A program made the translations under genes and the position numbers. Shown here piece by piece: positions 43,509-51,260 of a stretch of DNA of 64,000 nt. Positions within the stretch are counted from its first letter, which is position 1; each line of letters opens with the position of its first letter. The notes below the pieces were generated by a model that worked only from the letters and a program-made list of their open reading frames with translations, did not search any database and was not told where the DNA came from. The stretch is taken from positions 1-64,000 of the forward strand of contig CATLDC010000002.1 of the NCBI GenBank assembly GCA_949902595.1. Direction: 5' to 3'. This stretch comes from an uncultured Candidatus Melainabacteria bacterium. GTDB lineage: Bacteria > Cyanobacteriota > Vampirovibrionia > Gastranaerophilales > Gastranaerophilaceae.

Positions 43509-44972
43509 ATGTCAGAAGTAAGAGTAAGAATAGCGCCTTCTCCAAGTGGAAATCTTCACGTAGGAACAGCAAGGACAGCTTTATTTAACTATTTATTTGC
43601 AAAGAAAAATAACGGTAAATTTATCTTAAGAATAGAAGACACGGACGCTGAAAGAACAAGTCAGGAATACGTTGACAACATTTTTGACAGCCTCAAAGCA
43701 CTTGGTCTTAACTGGGACGAAGGTCCGGACGTAGGCGGAGATTACGGTCCTTACACCCAGTCAGAAAGATTTGATATTTATCCAAAATATATTCAGGAGC
43801 TTCTTGACAAAGGTTTTGCATACGAATGTTTCTGCACTCCTGAGGAGCTTGAAGCAGAAAAGCAGCAGGCTGCTGACAACAAAAAGCCTTATGTTTACAC
43901 AAGAAAATGTGAAAATCTTACAGAAGACGAAAAGGCAAAGCTTAGAGCAGAAGGCCGCAAGCCTGCAATCAGGTTCAATGTTGCAAAGGCCCAAAAAGCT
44001 TTCCACGATTCTTCAATCCTTGAATTTAACGACCTTGTAAAAGGCAAGTTACACATGGATACAGACCTTATCGGTGACTTTGTTATCATGAAATCAAACG
44101 GCGCCCCGACTTACAACTACGCTGTAGTAATCGACGACGCTTTAATGAAGATTTCTCATGTAATAAGAGGTGAGGACCACATTTCAAACACCTACAAGCA
44201 AATTCTTATTTTTGAAGCATTAGGTTTTGAAGTACCGCGTTTCGGCCATTTAGGCATGATTCTTGCACCGGACAGAAGCAAGCTTTCCAAAAGACACGGT
44301 GCAACAGCGGTTTCTGACTTTGTTGAGCAGGGTTATTTAACAGAAGCGCTTGTTAACTTTGTTGCGCTTTTAGGTTGGGCACCTTCTGACGGAGAAGAAA
44401 TCAAGCCGGTTGAAAAAATCGCAGAAGACTTTAGAATCGGTGACATTTCATCTTCTAACTCAATCTTCGAGTACGACAAGCTCAAGTGGATGAACAGCCA
44501 CTACATCAAAATGCTTCCAAAAGAAGAGTTGAAAGAAAAGCTCAAGAAGTATTTGACAAAATACAACTTAAATGAATTAACAGAAGACCAGTACACAAGA
44601 ATGGTTGAAATCACATATGAGCCATTGACACTTCTTTCAGACATCACTGATGCTGTTGCGTATTTCTTCGGAGGAGACAGTGTAGAGATAGACGAAAAGG
44701 CCGCAGAAAACCTTGAGACAGATTTGTCACAGGAAGTTTTGAGAGCGTTTGTTGAGCAGGCTCAAGACTGGGAATGGACAGAAGAAAACCTTCACGAGAA
44801 GCTTGAAAAATTCAGGGCTGACTTCAAGGAAAAGGGTTACAAGCCTAAATTCACAATGTGGGCAATAAGAGCCGCTGTAACTGGAAGGCTTTGCGGGGCG
44901 GATATGACAGCAACGCTTGCAATCCTAGGTAAAGAGCATTCGTTGAACAGGGCGAAAAAAGCGATTAAGTAA
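43509..44972 (+). CDS. gltX: Glutamate-tRNA ligase
   Basis: 487 residues, class I synthetase. The HIGH-type motif is APSPSGNLHVGTAR and the KMSKS-type motif is DRSKLSKRHG. The C-terminal anticodon-binding domain is complete. SD AAGGAAGG. Because gatA is also in this window, this GluRS is likely non-discriminating and supplies Glu-tRNA-Gln for the amidotransferase, which is an inference. Confidence 0.96.
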   Translation: MSEVRVRIAPSPSGNLHVGTARTALFNYLFAKKNNGKFILRIEDTDAERTSQEYVDNIFDSLKALGLNWDEGPDVGGDYGPYTQSERFDIYPKYIQELLDKGFAYECFCTPEELEAEKQQAADNKKPYVYTRKCENLTEDEKAKLRAEGRKPAIRFNVAKAQKAFHDSSILEFNDLVKGKLHMDTDLIGDFVIMKSNGAPTYNYAVVIDDALMKISHVIRGEDHISNTYKQILIFEALGFEVPRFGHLGMILAPDRSKLSKRHGATAVSDFVEQGYLTEALVNFVALLGWAPSDGEEIKPVEKIAEDFRIGDISSSNSIFEYDKLKWMNSHYIKMLPKEELKEKLKKYLTKYNLNELTEDQYTRMVEITYEPLTLLSDITDAVAYFFGGDSVEIDEKAAENLETDLSQEVLRAFVEQAQDWEWTEENLHEKLEKFRADFKEKGYKPKFTMWAIRAAVTGRLCGADMTATLAILGKEHSLNRAKKAIK

Positions 44973-44976
44973 ACAA

Positions 44977-45005
44977 AAAAAGCGGGACTTACATCCCGCT
45001 TTTTC
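44977..45005. terminator. Bidirectional terminator after gltX
   Basis: AAAAAGCGGGA-CTTACA-TCCCGCTTTTT, between gltX and the convergent small secreted protein, overlapping the latter's last codons. Confidence 0.85.
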
Positions 45006-45411
45006 CGTATCTAACTGTTGTGTTCCCGTAGTTAACAGTTCTACCGTTCAGCCCCGGGTGGTACTGCATACCGCCGAATCCGCCTCTGTTATAGTAATTA
45101 TAATTCGGCACATTACGGTTTCTTATAGAGCCAACCTTGTTACCGTCTCCGTCATATACATAAGTCCTGCCATTTGGTCTCGGAACATAGGAGCGGGTTT
45201 TGTTTCCATTGCCGTCATAAACGACAGTTTTGCCGTTTGAGAACTCTCTGACCTTTGTTGTCAAATTGCCGTTTTTGTCATAGACATTAAATCCCGGAGT
45301 TCTTCCATGGTACACTCTGTTTCCATACGGATCATAGCTGTACTGTTGGAAAGCAAAAACATTACCTGACACAAACCCCAAAGCCAATAATACTAAAAGA
45401 AATTTTTTCAT
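44989..45411 (-). CDS. Small secreted protein with RHS-like YD repeats
   Basis: 140 residues with a signal peptide (MKKFLLVLLALGFVSGNVFA). Four short repeats of the YDxxGN type (YDPYGNR, YDKNGNL, YDGNGNK, YDGDGNK) resemble minimal RHS/YD units. An Asn/Gly/Tyr-rich tail follows. SD AAGGAGT. It is far smaller than any RHS toxin, so it is not a toxin cage; it may be a surface carbohydrate-binding or structural protein. Confidence 0.7.
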   Translation of the reverse strand: MKKFLLVLLALGFVSGNVFAFQQYSYDPYGNRVYHGRTPGFNVYDKNGNLTTKVREFSNGKTVVYDGNGNKTRSYVPRPNGRTYVYDGDGNKVGSIRNRNVPNYNYYNRGGFGGMQYHPGLNGRTVNYGNTTVRYGKSGM

Positions 45412-45477
45412 AAGGACTCCTTATATATGTATAACGAAATTTTTCTTATTTTGTTCAAATATTATATCAGGTTTTGT

Positions 45478-46785
45478 CTAAGAAATAATTCCCTCCTTGA
45501 TTAATTGCGCTCTGATATCTTTTTTGGTTTGAAATTCATCATCTTTATCAAATAACTTTCTCTTTAAAAGCATTACAGCTGGAGCCACCACACCCAAAGC
45601 CAAAATACAAACACCTATATTGGTTATTATTGATCCTCGTTTTAATTTTTTTAGGGTTGCAAAAAATTTTTCAGAAGATTCTCCTTTTTTCATAGATTCG
45701 GTATATTGTTTATAAAGTTCTTTTAGATTATTTTTCATTCCTTCAACTTGTTCTAAATCAATATATGCTCTTGAATCTATCTTATTAGTATTTTTATAAG
45801 AAGTAATAATCTTTGATTGTTTTGCCATTTTTACAATTGCATTATCTGGATTTTTATATAAAAAATCATACAATGCCAGAGGGTCTTTTTTACCATTGCT
45901 GGCTGTTTTTATTTTATCAAATGCAGCAAAACTTTCTTCAATACTTTTATCTGTAAAAATCGTTTTCAAATAATTATCTTCTAAGACTCTTGAATCCAAT
46001 GCAATATTACGATTGTGCTTATTTTGTGCATTATTTTCTAATAATTGTTGAATTTTTCCGCCTGCATAATACAAAAAACAAAGAGCAAAACCCTCTTTTA
46101 TTGCATATCCAATAAATTCTTGCGGAGTTCTGGAATCAAGCAATCTCTCTGATGTAATTGCACCGTCTACTACCCACATATTTTTTACAGAATTGTATGC
46201 CAAATTTTCGGCCATAGCCCCTAAAGACTTGAATGCAGGAGAATCCATTTTTTCAGATTTACTATTAACAATATTATTTTTCTTGTTTTGTTCGTTATTG
46301 TATTCTTCAATCAAATGTTTTTTTATCTGATTTTCAGTATATTTTTGCTTGAGTCTTGTAAGCACAATATAACTTGCTATTGCAAGCGTTGTTGACACCA
46401 AAAACTTAGAAGCAGCTAGCTTTTTAAATAATGCTTGCTTGTTATCAATCTTTTCTATAGAATTACGAATTTCTTCTGTTGGGGCATATTTTTTTGTTCT
46501 TTCAAAAATCTCTTTATTTTTTAAATTTCTTGCATCATATTTTGAATCAAGTCCTGCTGTTTTAAAAACAGTTTTATCATATAGCCATCTATATGCAGGA
46601 ACACCACCTAACCAAACAGCTTCTGTGCCAACCTCGTCAATAAGCCTGTCTTTTCCTTCTTCTTTACCGGTCACATATGAACCTGCTGTCATACCTGCAC
46701 TTGCAAACGCATCTTTGACTAAAAGTGGCACAAGGGAATTTTGACTACCCAAAACGGAGTATATTTTTGCAGCATTAATCATCAT
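45478..46785 (-). CDS. Lineage-specific membrane protein
   Basis: 435 residues with several hydrophobic segments (FLVSTTLAIASYIVL, EGFALCFLYYAGG, IITNIGVCILALGVVAPAVMLL) and long charged helical regions. It begins MMINAAKIYSVLGSQ, without a signal peptide. Base composition is visibly more AT-rich than adjacent housekeeping genes. It is driven by shared promoter site 7 and preceded by a 15-codon reading frame with its own SD. Function unknown. Confidence 0.7.
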   Translation of the reverse strand: MMINAAKIYSVLGSQNSLVPLLVKDAFASAGMTAGSYVTGKEEGKDRLIDEVGTEAVWLGGVPAYRWLYDKTVFKTAGLDSKYDARNLKNKEIFERTKKYAPTEEIRNSIEKIDNKQALFKKLAASKFLVSTTLAIASYIVLTRLKQKYTENQIKKHLIEEYNNEQNKKNNIVNSKSEKMDSPAFKSLGAMAENLAYNSVKNMWVVDGAITSERLLDSRTPQEFIGYAIKEGFALCFLYYAGGKIQQLLENNAQNKHNRNIALDSRVLEDNYLKTIFTDKSIEESFAAFDKIKTASNGKKDPLALYDFLYKNPDNAIVKMAKQSKIITSYKNTNKIDSRAYIDLEQVEGMKNNLKELYKQYTESMKKGESSEKFFATLKKLKRGSIITNIGVCILALGVVAPAVMLLKRKLFDKDDEFQTKKDIRAQLIKEGIIS

Positions 46786-46789
46786 AATC

Positions 46790-46837
46790 CTACAACCCCC
46801 ATAATAAATTCATTAACTTTTTACTGTGTTTGTTCAT
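46790..46837 (-). CDS. Possible 15-residue upstream ORF
   Basis: MNKHSKKLMNLLWGL followed by TAG, with a good SD (AAAGGAAGG, 7 nt before ATG). Its stop codon lies 4 nt before the ATG of the large membrane-protein gene, which has only a distant G-rich SD. This could be a leader peptide or serve translational coupling. It may also be chance. Confidence 0.35.
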   Translation of the reverse strand: MNKHSKKLMNLLWGL

Positions 46838-46854
46838 ACTACGACCTTCCTTTC

Positions 46855-46906
46855 ATTTTAAGTCTCGTCAATAATAAAAATTGCTACTGTTTTAATAAAT
46901 CTTTAC
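46855..46906 (-). promoter_or_regulatory. Shared promoter motif, site 7
   Basis: On the minus strand: GTAAAG at 46906, GCAATTTTT at 46884 (22 nt later) and ACTTAAAATG at 46863, at exactly the standard offset. It drives the uORF and membrane-protein gene. Confidence 0.55.
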
Positions 46907-46936
46907 AAACCTTCTACAACGATAGGCAAAGCAAAT

Positions 46937-46974
46937 AAAAAAGAACTTCCGCTTATAGGGAAGTTCTTTTTTTA
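46937..46974. terminator. Terminator downstream of rpoZ
   Basis: AAAAGAACTTCC-...-GGAAGTTCTTTT with flanking A and T runs; it serves rpoZ on the minus strand. Confidence 0.82.
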
Positions 46975-46994
46975 ATTTAATTCTATGATTAAAA

Positions 46995-47237
46995 CTAGCC
47001 TACAAGTTCGGTATCATCCGATTCAGAAGCCTTAACCATAATCGCATGTTCTACAGGATTTTCCTTTTTGTACGGATTTTCGTTAACTGCTTCTTCATAA
47101 CCAAACTCGTCTCGGGCTTTCTTCATTTGATTCTCATCAACAAGTTTTTTAGCAAGTTCTGCTATTTCATATACAAGCTTGTAGCGGTTGTCGCTGTTTT
47201 CGTTTAATTCCCAAGCTACTTTAATAATCTGATCCAT
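46995..47237 (-). CDS. rpoZ: RNA polymerase omega subunit
   Basis: 80 residues with the omega core: NRYKLVYEIAELAKKL followed by ENPVEHAIMVKASES and an acidic end TELVG, laid out like cyanobacterial omega proteins. SD GAGGT lies 5 nt before ATG and a TATAAT box just upstream. Monocistronic. Omega stabilises the beta' subunit. The family is short and divergent, so the call rests on two motifs. Confidence 0.72.
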   Translation of the reverse strand: MDQIIKVAWELNENSDNRYKLVYEIAELAKKLVDENQMKKARDEFGYEEAVNENPYKKENPVEHAIMVKASESDDTELVG

Positions 47238-47307
47238 ATTTACCTCATTATACTAACAATTATTTAAATTGTATAACACACATTTTTATTTGTCCAGAGG
47301 AAGAAAC

Positions 47308-47363
47308 TTAACATAACTTCACATAAAAGGCAATTTTTAGAAGTTTAAATACTTTATATATAC
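47308..47363 (+). promoter_or_regulatory. Shared promoter motif, site 4
   Basis: TTAACA at 47308, TTCACA at 47318, GGCAATTTTT at 47329 and ACTTTATATATACATAC at 47351; one of the cleanest matches. Confidence 0.72.
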
Positions 47364-47394
47364 ATACACGAGATATTTAAAAAAGGAGAAAATT

Positions 47395-47958
47395 ATGTCA
47401 GATCTTACAGTTGTAAACAGAGCTTCAACAAGAACACCTGGAGACGTAAAACAATTTAGTGTTTCAGTAAGCAGAAACATTGAGATAACAAATTATAATC
47501 CAACTCAAAGAGAACAATCTGAAGCCGGAGATATTAATGCAAAAGTTGGCCCTAAAAAGCCGGCTGAAATTTCTGTTGTTAATTTAAATGGGAGCATTCA
47601 GAAGAATCTAGCAACAATGGATTTATCACATAAAAGATACTCTATATTTAAACAGCTTGCAGCTTTAGACGGCAAAGCAGAGAACCTTTCAGACGAAGAT
47701 CTCTCAAAGGCAAAAGAGCTTATTGGAAAGGATGGTGTTACCAACGTTCGAAGAGACGCTGCTGCCGGAGTAACGACATTCGTATTTGATGACGGCTCTA
47801 TACTTAGATTTGATGTTGAGACAGATGCAGAGAAAAATGCAACTCAAACATCACAAGAATACAAGCTTGACATGACAGATGCAGAAGCATTAGAATTGCA
47901 CAAGAAATGCCGCAGCACACTCGAAAAAGTTGTAAGATGGATTCTTGGCACAAACTAA
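47395..47958 (+). CDS. Lineage-specific hypothetical protein
   Basis: 187 residues, cytoplasmic by composition. A Thr/Ser/Asn-rich N-terminal region precedes a predicted alpha/beta domain (GVTNVRRDAAAGVTTFVFDDGSILRFDVETD) and an amphipathic C-terminal helix (KCRSTLEKVVRWILG). Strong SD AAAAAGGAG. Driven by shared promoter site 4. Its stop overlaps the convergent map gene by 4 nt. No family recognised. Confidence 0.72.
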   Translation: MSDLTVVNRASTRTPGDVKQFSVSVSRNIEITNYNPTQREQSEAGDINAKVGPKKPAEISVVNLNGSIQKNLATMDLSHKRYSIFKQLAALDGKAENLSDEDLSKAKELIGKDGVTNVRRDAAAGVTTFVFDDGSILRFDVETDAEKNATQTSQEYKLDMTDAEALELHKKCRSTLEKVVRWILGTN

Positions 47959-48707
47959 TCCATCAAAGTTGTCATAAGAATCGGATCACCGTCTGTTGCA
48001 AGGACAGTATGTTCAAAATGCGCAGACGGTTTTCTGTCTTTTGTCACAACGCCCCATTTATCGTCTTCAACAAAGACTTCGTCATCACCGAGATTTAGCA
48101 TCGGCTCAATTGCAATAACCATACCCGATTTAATCAAAGTCTTGTCACCCACCCTGTAATTAAACAGGAACGGGTCTTCGTGCATGCTGTGTCCGACGCC
48201 GTGACCGCCATACTGGCGCACAATTCCGAGCTTATATGAGTTTGCAACATCTTCAATTGCGCCAGAAATATCATCCAGAACATTTCCGGCTCTCATCTTT
48301 TCAATACCGGCAAAAAGAGATTCTTCAGTAGCCTTCATAAGCATTTTTTTCTCTTCAGAGATTTCGCCCACAGCGTATGACCAGGCGCTGTCACCCACCA
48401 TACCGCCATAAGTTGCCCCTACATCAATTGCAATAATATCACCTTCTTTAAGGATTTCGGTTTCAGAAGGGATTCCATGTACGACTCGTTCGTTAACAGA
48501 AGCACAAATACAGCCCGGGAAGCCATTATAGCCAAGAAAAGTCGGGATTGCTTTATTCTCTTTAATAACTTTCATAGCTATATTATCCAATTCTTTTGTA
48601 GAGATGCCAGGTTCAACGACTTCTTTCATCTTCTGATGAACAAGTGCAACAATATGTCCGGCATGTCTCATTCTTTTAATTTCGTCACGTGATTTTCTGT
48701 TAATCAT
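47955..48707 (-). CDS. map: Methionine aminopeptidase, type I
   Basis: 250 residues. The dinuclear metal site is readable: AIDVGATYGGMVGDSAW (two Asp), GHGVGHSMHEDPF (His), AIEPMLNLG and the terminal HFEHTVLAT (two Glu). It removes initiator Met from nascent chains. SD is TGAGG, 12 nt from ATG, rather distant. Confidence 0.96.
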   Translation of the reverse strand: MINRKSRDEIKRMRHAGHIVALVHQKMKEVVEPGISTKELDNIAMKVIKENKAIPTFLGYNGFPGCICASVNERVVHGIPSETEILKEGDIIAIDVGATYGGMVGDSAWSYAVGEISEEKKMLMKATEESLFAGIEKMRAGNVLDDISGAIEDVANSYKLGIVRQYGGHGVGHSMHEDPFLFNYRVGDKTLIKSGMVIAIEPMLNLGDDEVFVEDDKWGVVTKDRKPSAHFEHTVLATDGDPILMTTLMD

Positions 48708-48802
48708 AATTAAATAACCTCAATTCTCAATTTTTATTTTAGGCTCAAAACAAACTGTTTTCAAGGCTTGAAAAATTTTCGAACAAATTTTTATCGAATT
48801 GC

Positions 48803-48830
48803 TTGACAACAGAGTTTGATTTGGTACTAT
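48803..48830 (+). promoter_or_regulatory. tRNA-Glu promoter
   Basis: Consensus TTGACA (48803-48808), a 16-nt spacer and TACTAT (48825-48830), ending 16 nt before the tRNA. Confidence 0.7.
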
Positions 48831-48846
48831 AGAAATTGTCGAGCGG

Positions 48847-48922
48847 GCCCCCATCGTCTAGAGGCCTAGGACAACACCCTTTCACGGTGTAGACAGCGAT
48901 TCGAATTCGCTTGGGGGTACCA
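48847..48922 (+). tRNA. tRNA-Glu (anticodon UUC)
   Basis: Cloverleaf with acceptor GCCCCCA/TGGGGGT, D-arm TCGTCTAGAGGCCTAGGACA, anticodon stem ACACC/GGTGT with loop CTTTCAC (anticodon TTC), and T-arm AGCGATTCGAATTCGCT. CCA is encoded. The sequence is close to bacterial tRNA-Glu. Confidence 0.95.
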
Positions 48923-48932
48923 TTTAAAATCT

Positions 48933-48956
48933 GGAGGCAATAAGCCTCCTTTTTTA
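48933..48956 (+). terminator. tRNA-Glu terminator
   Basis: GGAGGC-AATAA-GCCTCC followed by seven T residues. Confidence 0.92.
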
Positions 48957-49010
48957 GTGAGAAATATACTGTTTTGCCCGGTTCGAAAACCATTCTTTGC
49001 CCTTAAACTG

Positions 49011-49019
49011 TGCTATAAT
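49011..49019 (+). promoter_or_regulatory. Extended -10 promoter, predicted leaderless start
   Basis: TGC then TATAAT, ending exactly 6 nt before the ATG of the Abi-like gene. No SD. Confidence 0.55.
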
Positions 49020-49025
49020 TAACTT

Positions 49026-49656
49026 ATGATAGATATTAAATCTAAAGATGAATTAGTTGAGATTATTACACCTGTTAGGCTTGGTGCTTATGGAAATGGG
49101 GATAATTCTATTCTCTTAAATGAATATGTTTATAATCTCAAACTATCAGAAGCCTTTTATCCGGCTTTGTCATTATTAGAAATCACTCTTAGAAATCGGA
49201 TTTGTAATGCGGTTGAAAAACTTATCTGCAAAGATTGGCTTTTACAAGAACTCAACAAACAAAATATTTTATCCGATAAAGAGTATCAAAAACTTTTAGA
49301 ATCTGCAAATAAAATCAGAAAAAGCGGAAAGAAAATAACCAATGACAGACTGATTTCTGAAATGACTTTAGGATTTTGGATTCATCTCTGTACAAAATCC
49401 TATAGACCAAAATTATGGGATAAAAAAGGATTTTTTGAAGCAGTATTTCCTAATTATTCAAATAACGGAGAACTTAGAAAAATTGCACCTATTCAAAATG
49501 ATTTATTAAATATTTTACAGAATTTTCCACCACGAAATTATTATTAACGGCAATAAAACTCCTCAAGAACAATATCAATTTGTTTTAAATATGCTACATT
49601 TGTTGTCGACCGGCATGGAAAGCCTTTTAAATGATATAAGCCGTTTAACACCATAA
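49026..49656 (+). pseudogene. Abi-like (AbiD/F, Abi_2) protein, frameshifted
   Basis: The first 173 codons encode an Abi_2-type protein (LSLLEITLRNRICNAVE, SEMTLGFWIHLC, PKLWDKKGFFEAVFP) and stop early after LLNILQNFPPRNYY. In the +1 frame, the same DNA continues with IFHHEIIINGNKTPQEQY and about 25 more residues to a stop at 49656. FHHE is the end of the conserved RNRIFHHE motif of this family. A small deletion has therefore broken the C-terminal motif. Abi proteins cause phage-induced growth arrest. The gene is either recently dead or needs frameshifting. Confidence 0.8.
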
Positions 49657-49665
49657 CAAAGCAAA

Positions 49666-49705
49666 AACCCTAGCGACTCTGCAAGCAGGACATCAATCTA
49701 GGGTT
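49666..49705. other. Structured intergenic element
   Basis: AACCCTAG and CTAGGGTT (8 bp, perfect) enclose a second small hairpin CTGC-AA-GCAG. There is no T tract. It lies in the ~200-nt gap between the Abi pseudogene and the sugar transferase gene, which otherwise holds only a TATAAT box near 49816. Its role is unknown. Confidence 0.4.
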
Positions 49706-49857
49706 ATCCATTAATATTATAAGTCATTTTGTATAGTTTTTCAAGTTATAAACAAGCTGTTGCGAAAATATTCAAAGACAATGATTTAAAGTCTGTTATA
49801 TTTCCCTCAAATATGTTATAATATATAAGGCGAAGTGTTGAATATCAAGGAGAACAT

Positions 49858-51201
49858 ATGACAGTTTTATCCAAATCCAGTTGTGCGTTGACAGTCATTG
49901 ACGCGGTTATTATCACTCTTGTAACAATGTTTACATTTGTAAGCTTTGTTAGCGGGCTAATTCCGTTTATCGCAACTGTTTTGTGGGTCTTCGCTGCTAC
50001 TGTAAGCGTGCTTTACGCTAAAAAGTTTTACAGCATAAAAAAATTCGGATTCAAAGAAACCTACCTCCTCTTTGAAGCAATTACCGTATCAACTGTAATT
50101 GCAGGGATTCCGCTTCTCCTTATAGGCTTCAACACCGTGACCTTCCTGCTTCTTACCCTGAATGCAATAGGCATTTTTACAGGACTTCTTATTGTAAGAC
50201 TCGTTTATAGGCTTATCAATAAACGCAAAGCGCCTAAAAATGTCTTAATTGTAGGTGCCGGCCAGGACGGGAAGATGATTGCGGAAGAAATTCAGGTGCA
50301 TCCGGAGTTGAACATGCGCGTTGTCGGATTTCTTGACGATAATATGAACACGCTCGAAGACGAAGACTCCAGTGTTCCGATTCTTGGCTTGACCTGCGAC
50401 TCTGACGCAGTAATCAAAGATAACAATGTTAAAGTTGTAATAATTGCAGTAAAATCACGTATGGACTCTGTAATCCTAACCGATTTGGTTAAGGGCATTC
50501 CCCTTGGCGTAAAAGTGTGGAGAATGCCGAAGTTCTATGAAAAAATAGCTCACAAATACTTTGTGTCTAAAATGACCGTAAACTGGCTATTTTACGCCTG
50601 CGTGAGAAAAAAAGCCCTGTTATTTGCTTACATAAAACGCTTGTGCGATATAATTGCATCAATTGCGATTATGCTTGTGACACTTCCGCTTACCATTATT
50701 GCAGCGATTGGAATCAAGCTTTCTGATTTGGGGCCGGTATTCTTTTTCCAGACACGCATTGGAAAATTCGGGCAGCCGTTCAAGATGATAAAATTCAGAA
50801 CCATGTATCAGGACAAGGTTGAAGACGATTTTGACGATGATTTAACAGAAGTTGAAGCCAACGACAAGAGAATCATACCTTTTGGAAGAATTTTGAGAAA
50901 ATTCCACATTGATGAGCTTCCGCAGATGATTAACGTCTTAAGAGGCGAGATGAGTATTGTCGGGCCAAGACCGGTAAGAGAAGAAGTTTATTACGAAAAT
51001 AAGGAAAAAATCGCGTTCTGGGAATGCAGAAACTGGGTTCGCCCGGGTTGGTGCGGCTGGCAGCAGGTTAACTGCTGCAATCCTGACGCAGAAGAGCGGC
51101 TGGAATACGATTTGTACTACATCAAGCACAGAAACACGCTGTGGGAGTTTGCAATACTTATTCAGTACATTATTAAAGTTTTCAGCGGAAGATGTAAATA
51201 A
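49858..51201 (+). CDS. Polyprenyl glycosylphosphotransferase (initiating sugar transferase)
   Basis: 447 residues. The N-terminal part has about four TM helices, then a Rossmann-type domain (NVLIVGAGQDGKMIAEEI; VVGFLDDN), and a C-terminal bacterial sugar transferase domain with its TM helix (KRLCDIIASIAIMLV), KMIKFRTM, HIDELPQMINVLRGEMSIVGPRP. This is the WbaP/WcaJ architecture, which loads a sugar-1-phosphate onto undecaprenyl phosphate to begin exopolysaccharide or O-antigen synthesis. SD AAGGAG. No other polysaccharide gene is adjacent. Confidence 0.92.
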   Translation: MTVLSKSSCALTVIDAVIITLVTMFTFVSFVSGLIPFIATVLWVFAATVSVLYAKKFYSIKKFGFKETYLLFEAITVSTVIAGIPLLLIGFNTVTFLLLTLNAIGIFTGLLIVRLVYRLINKRKAPKNVLIVGAGQDGKMIAEEIQVHPELNMRVVGFLDDNMNTLEDEDSSVPILGLTCDSDAVIKDNNVKVVIIAVKSRMDSVILTDLVKGIPLGVKVWRMPKFYEKIAHKYFVSKMTVNWLFYACVRKKALLFAYIKRLCDIIASIAIMLVTLPLTIIAAIGIKLSDLGPVFFFQTRIGKFGQPFKMIKFRTMYQDKVEDDFDDDLTEVEANDKRIIPFGRILRKFHIDELPQMINVLRGEMSIVGPRPVREEVYYENKEKIAFWECRNWVRPGWCGWQQVNCCNPDAEERLEYDLYYIKHRNTLWEFAILIQYIIKVFSGRCK

Positions 51202-51260
51202 AAAAATAATCCAATTTTTCTGTTTCTGGTATAATAAATTTAAAATGGGAGAATGAAATT

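Noticed and set aside
48745-48993. 82-codon reading frame on the minus strand
   Set aside because: It runs antisense through the tRNA-Glu gene and its terminator, with no SD and no protein-like composition.
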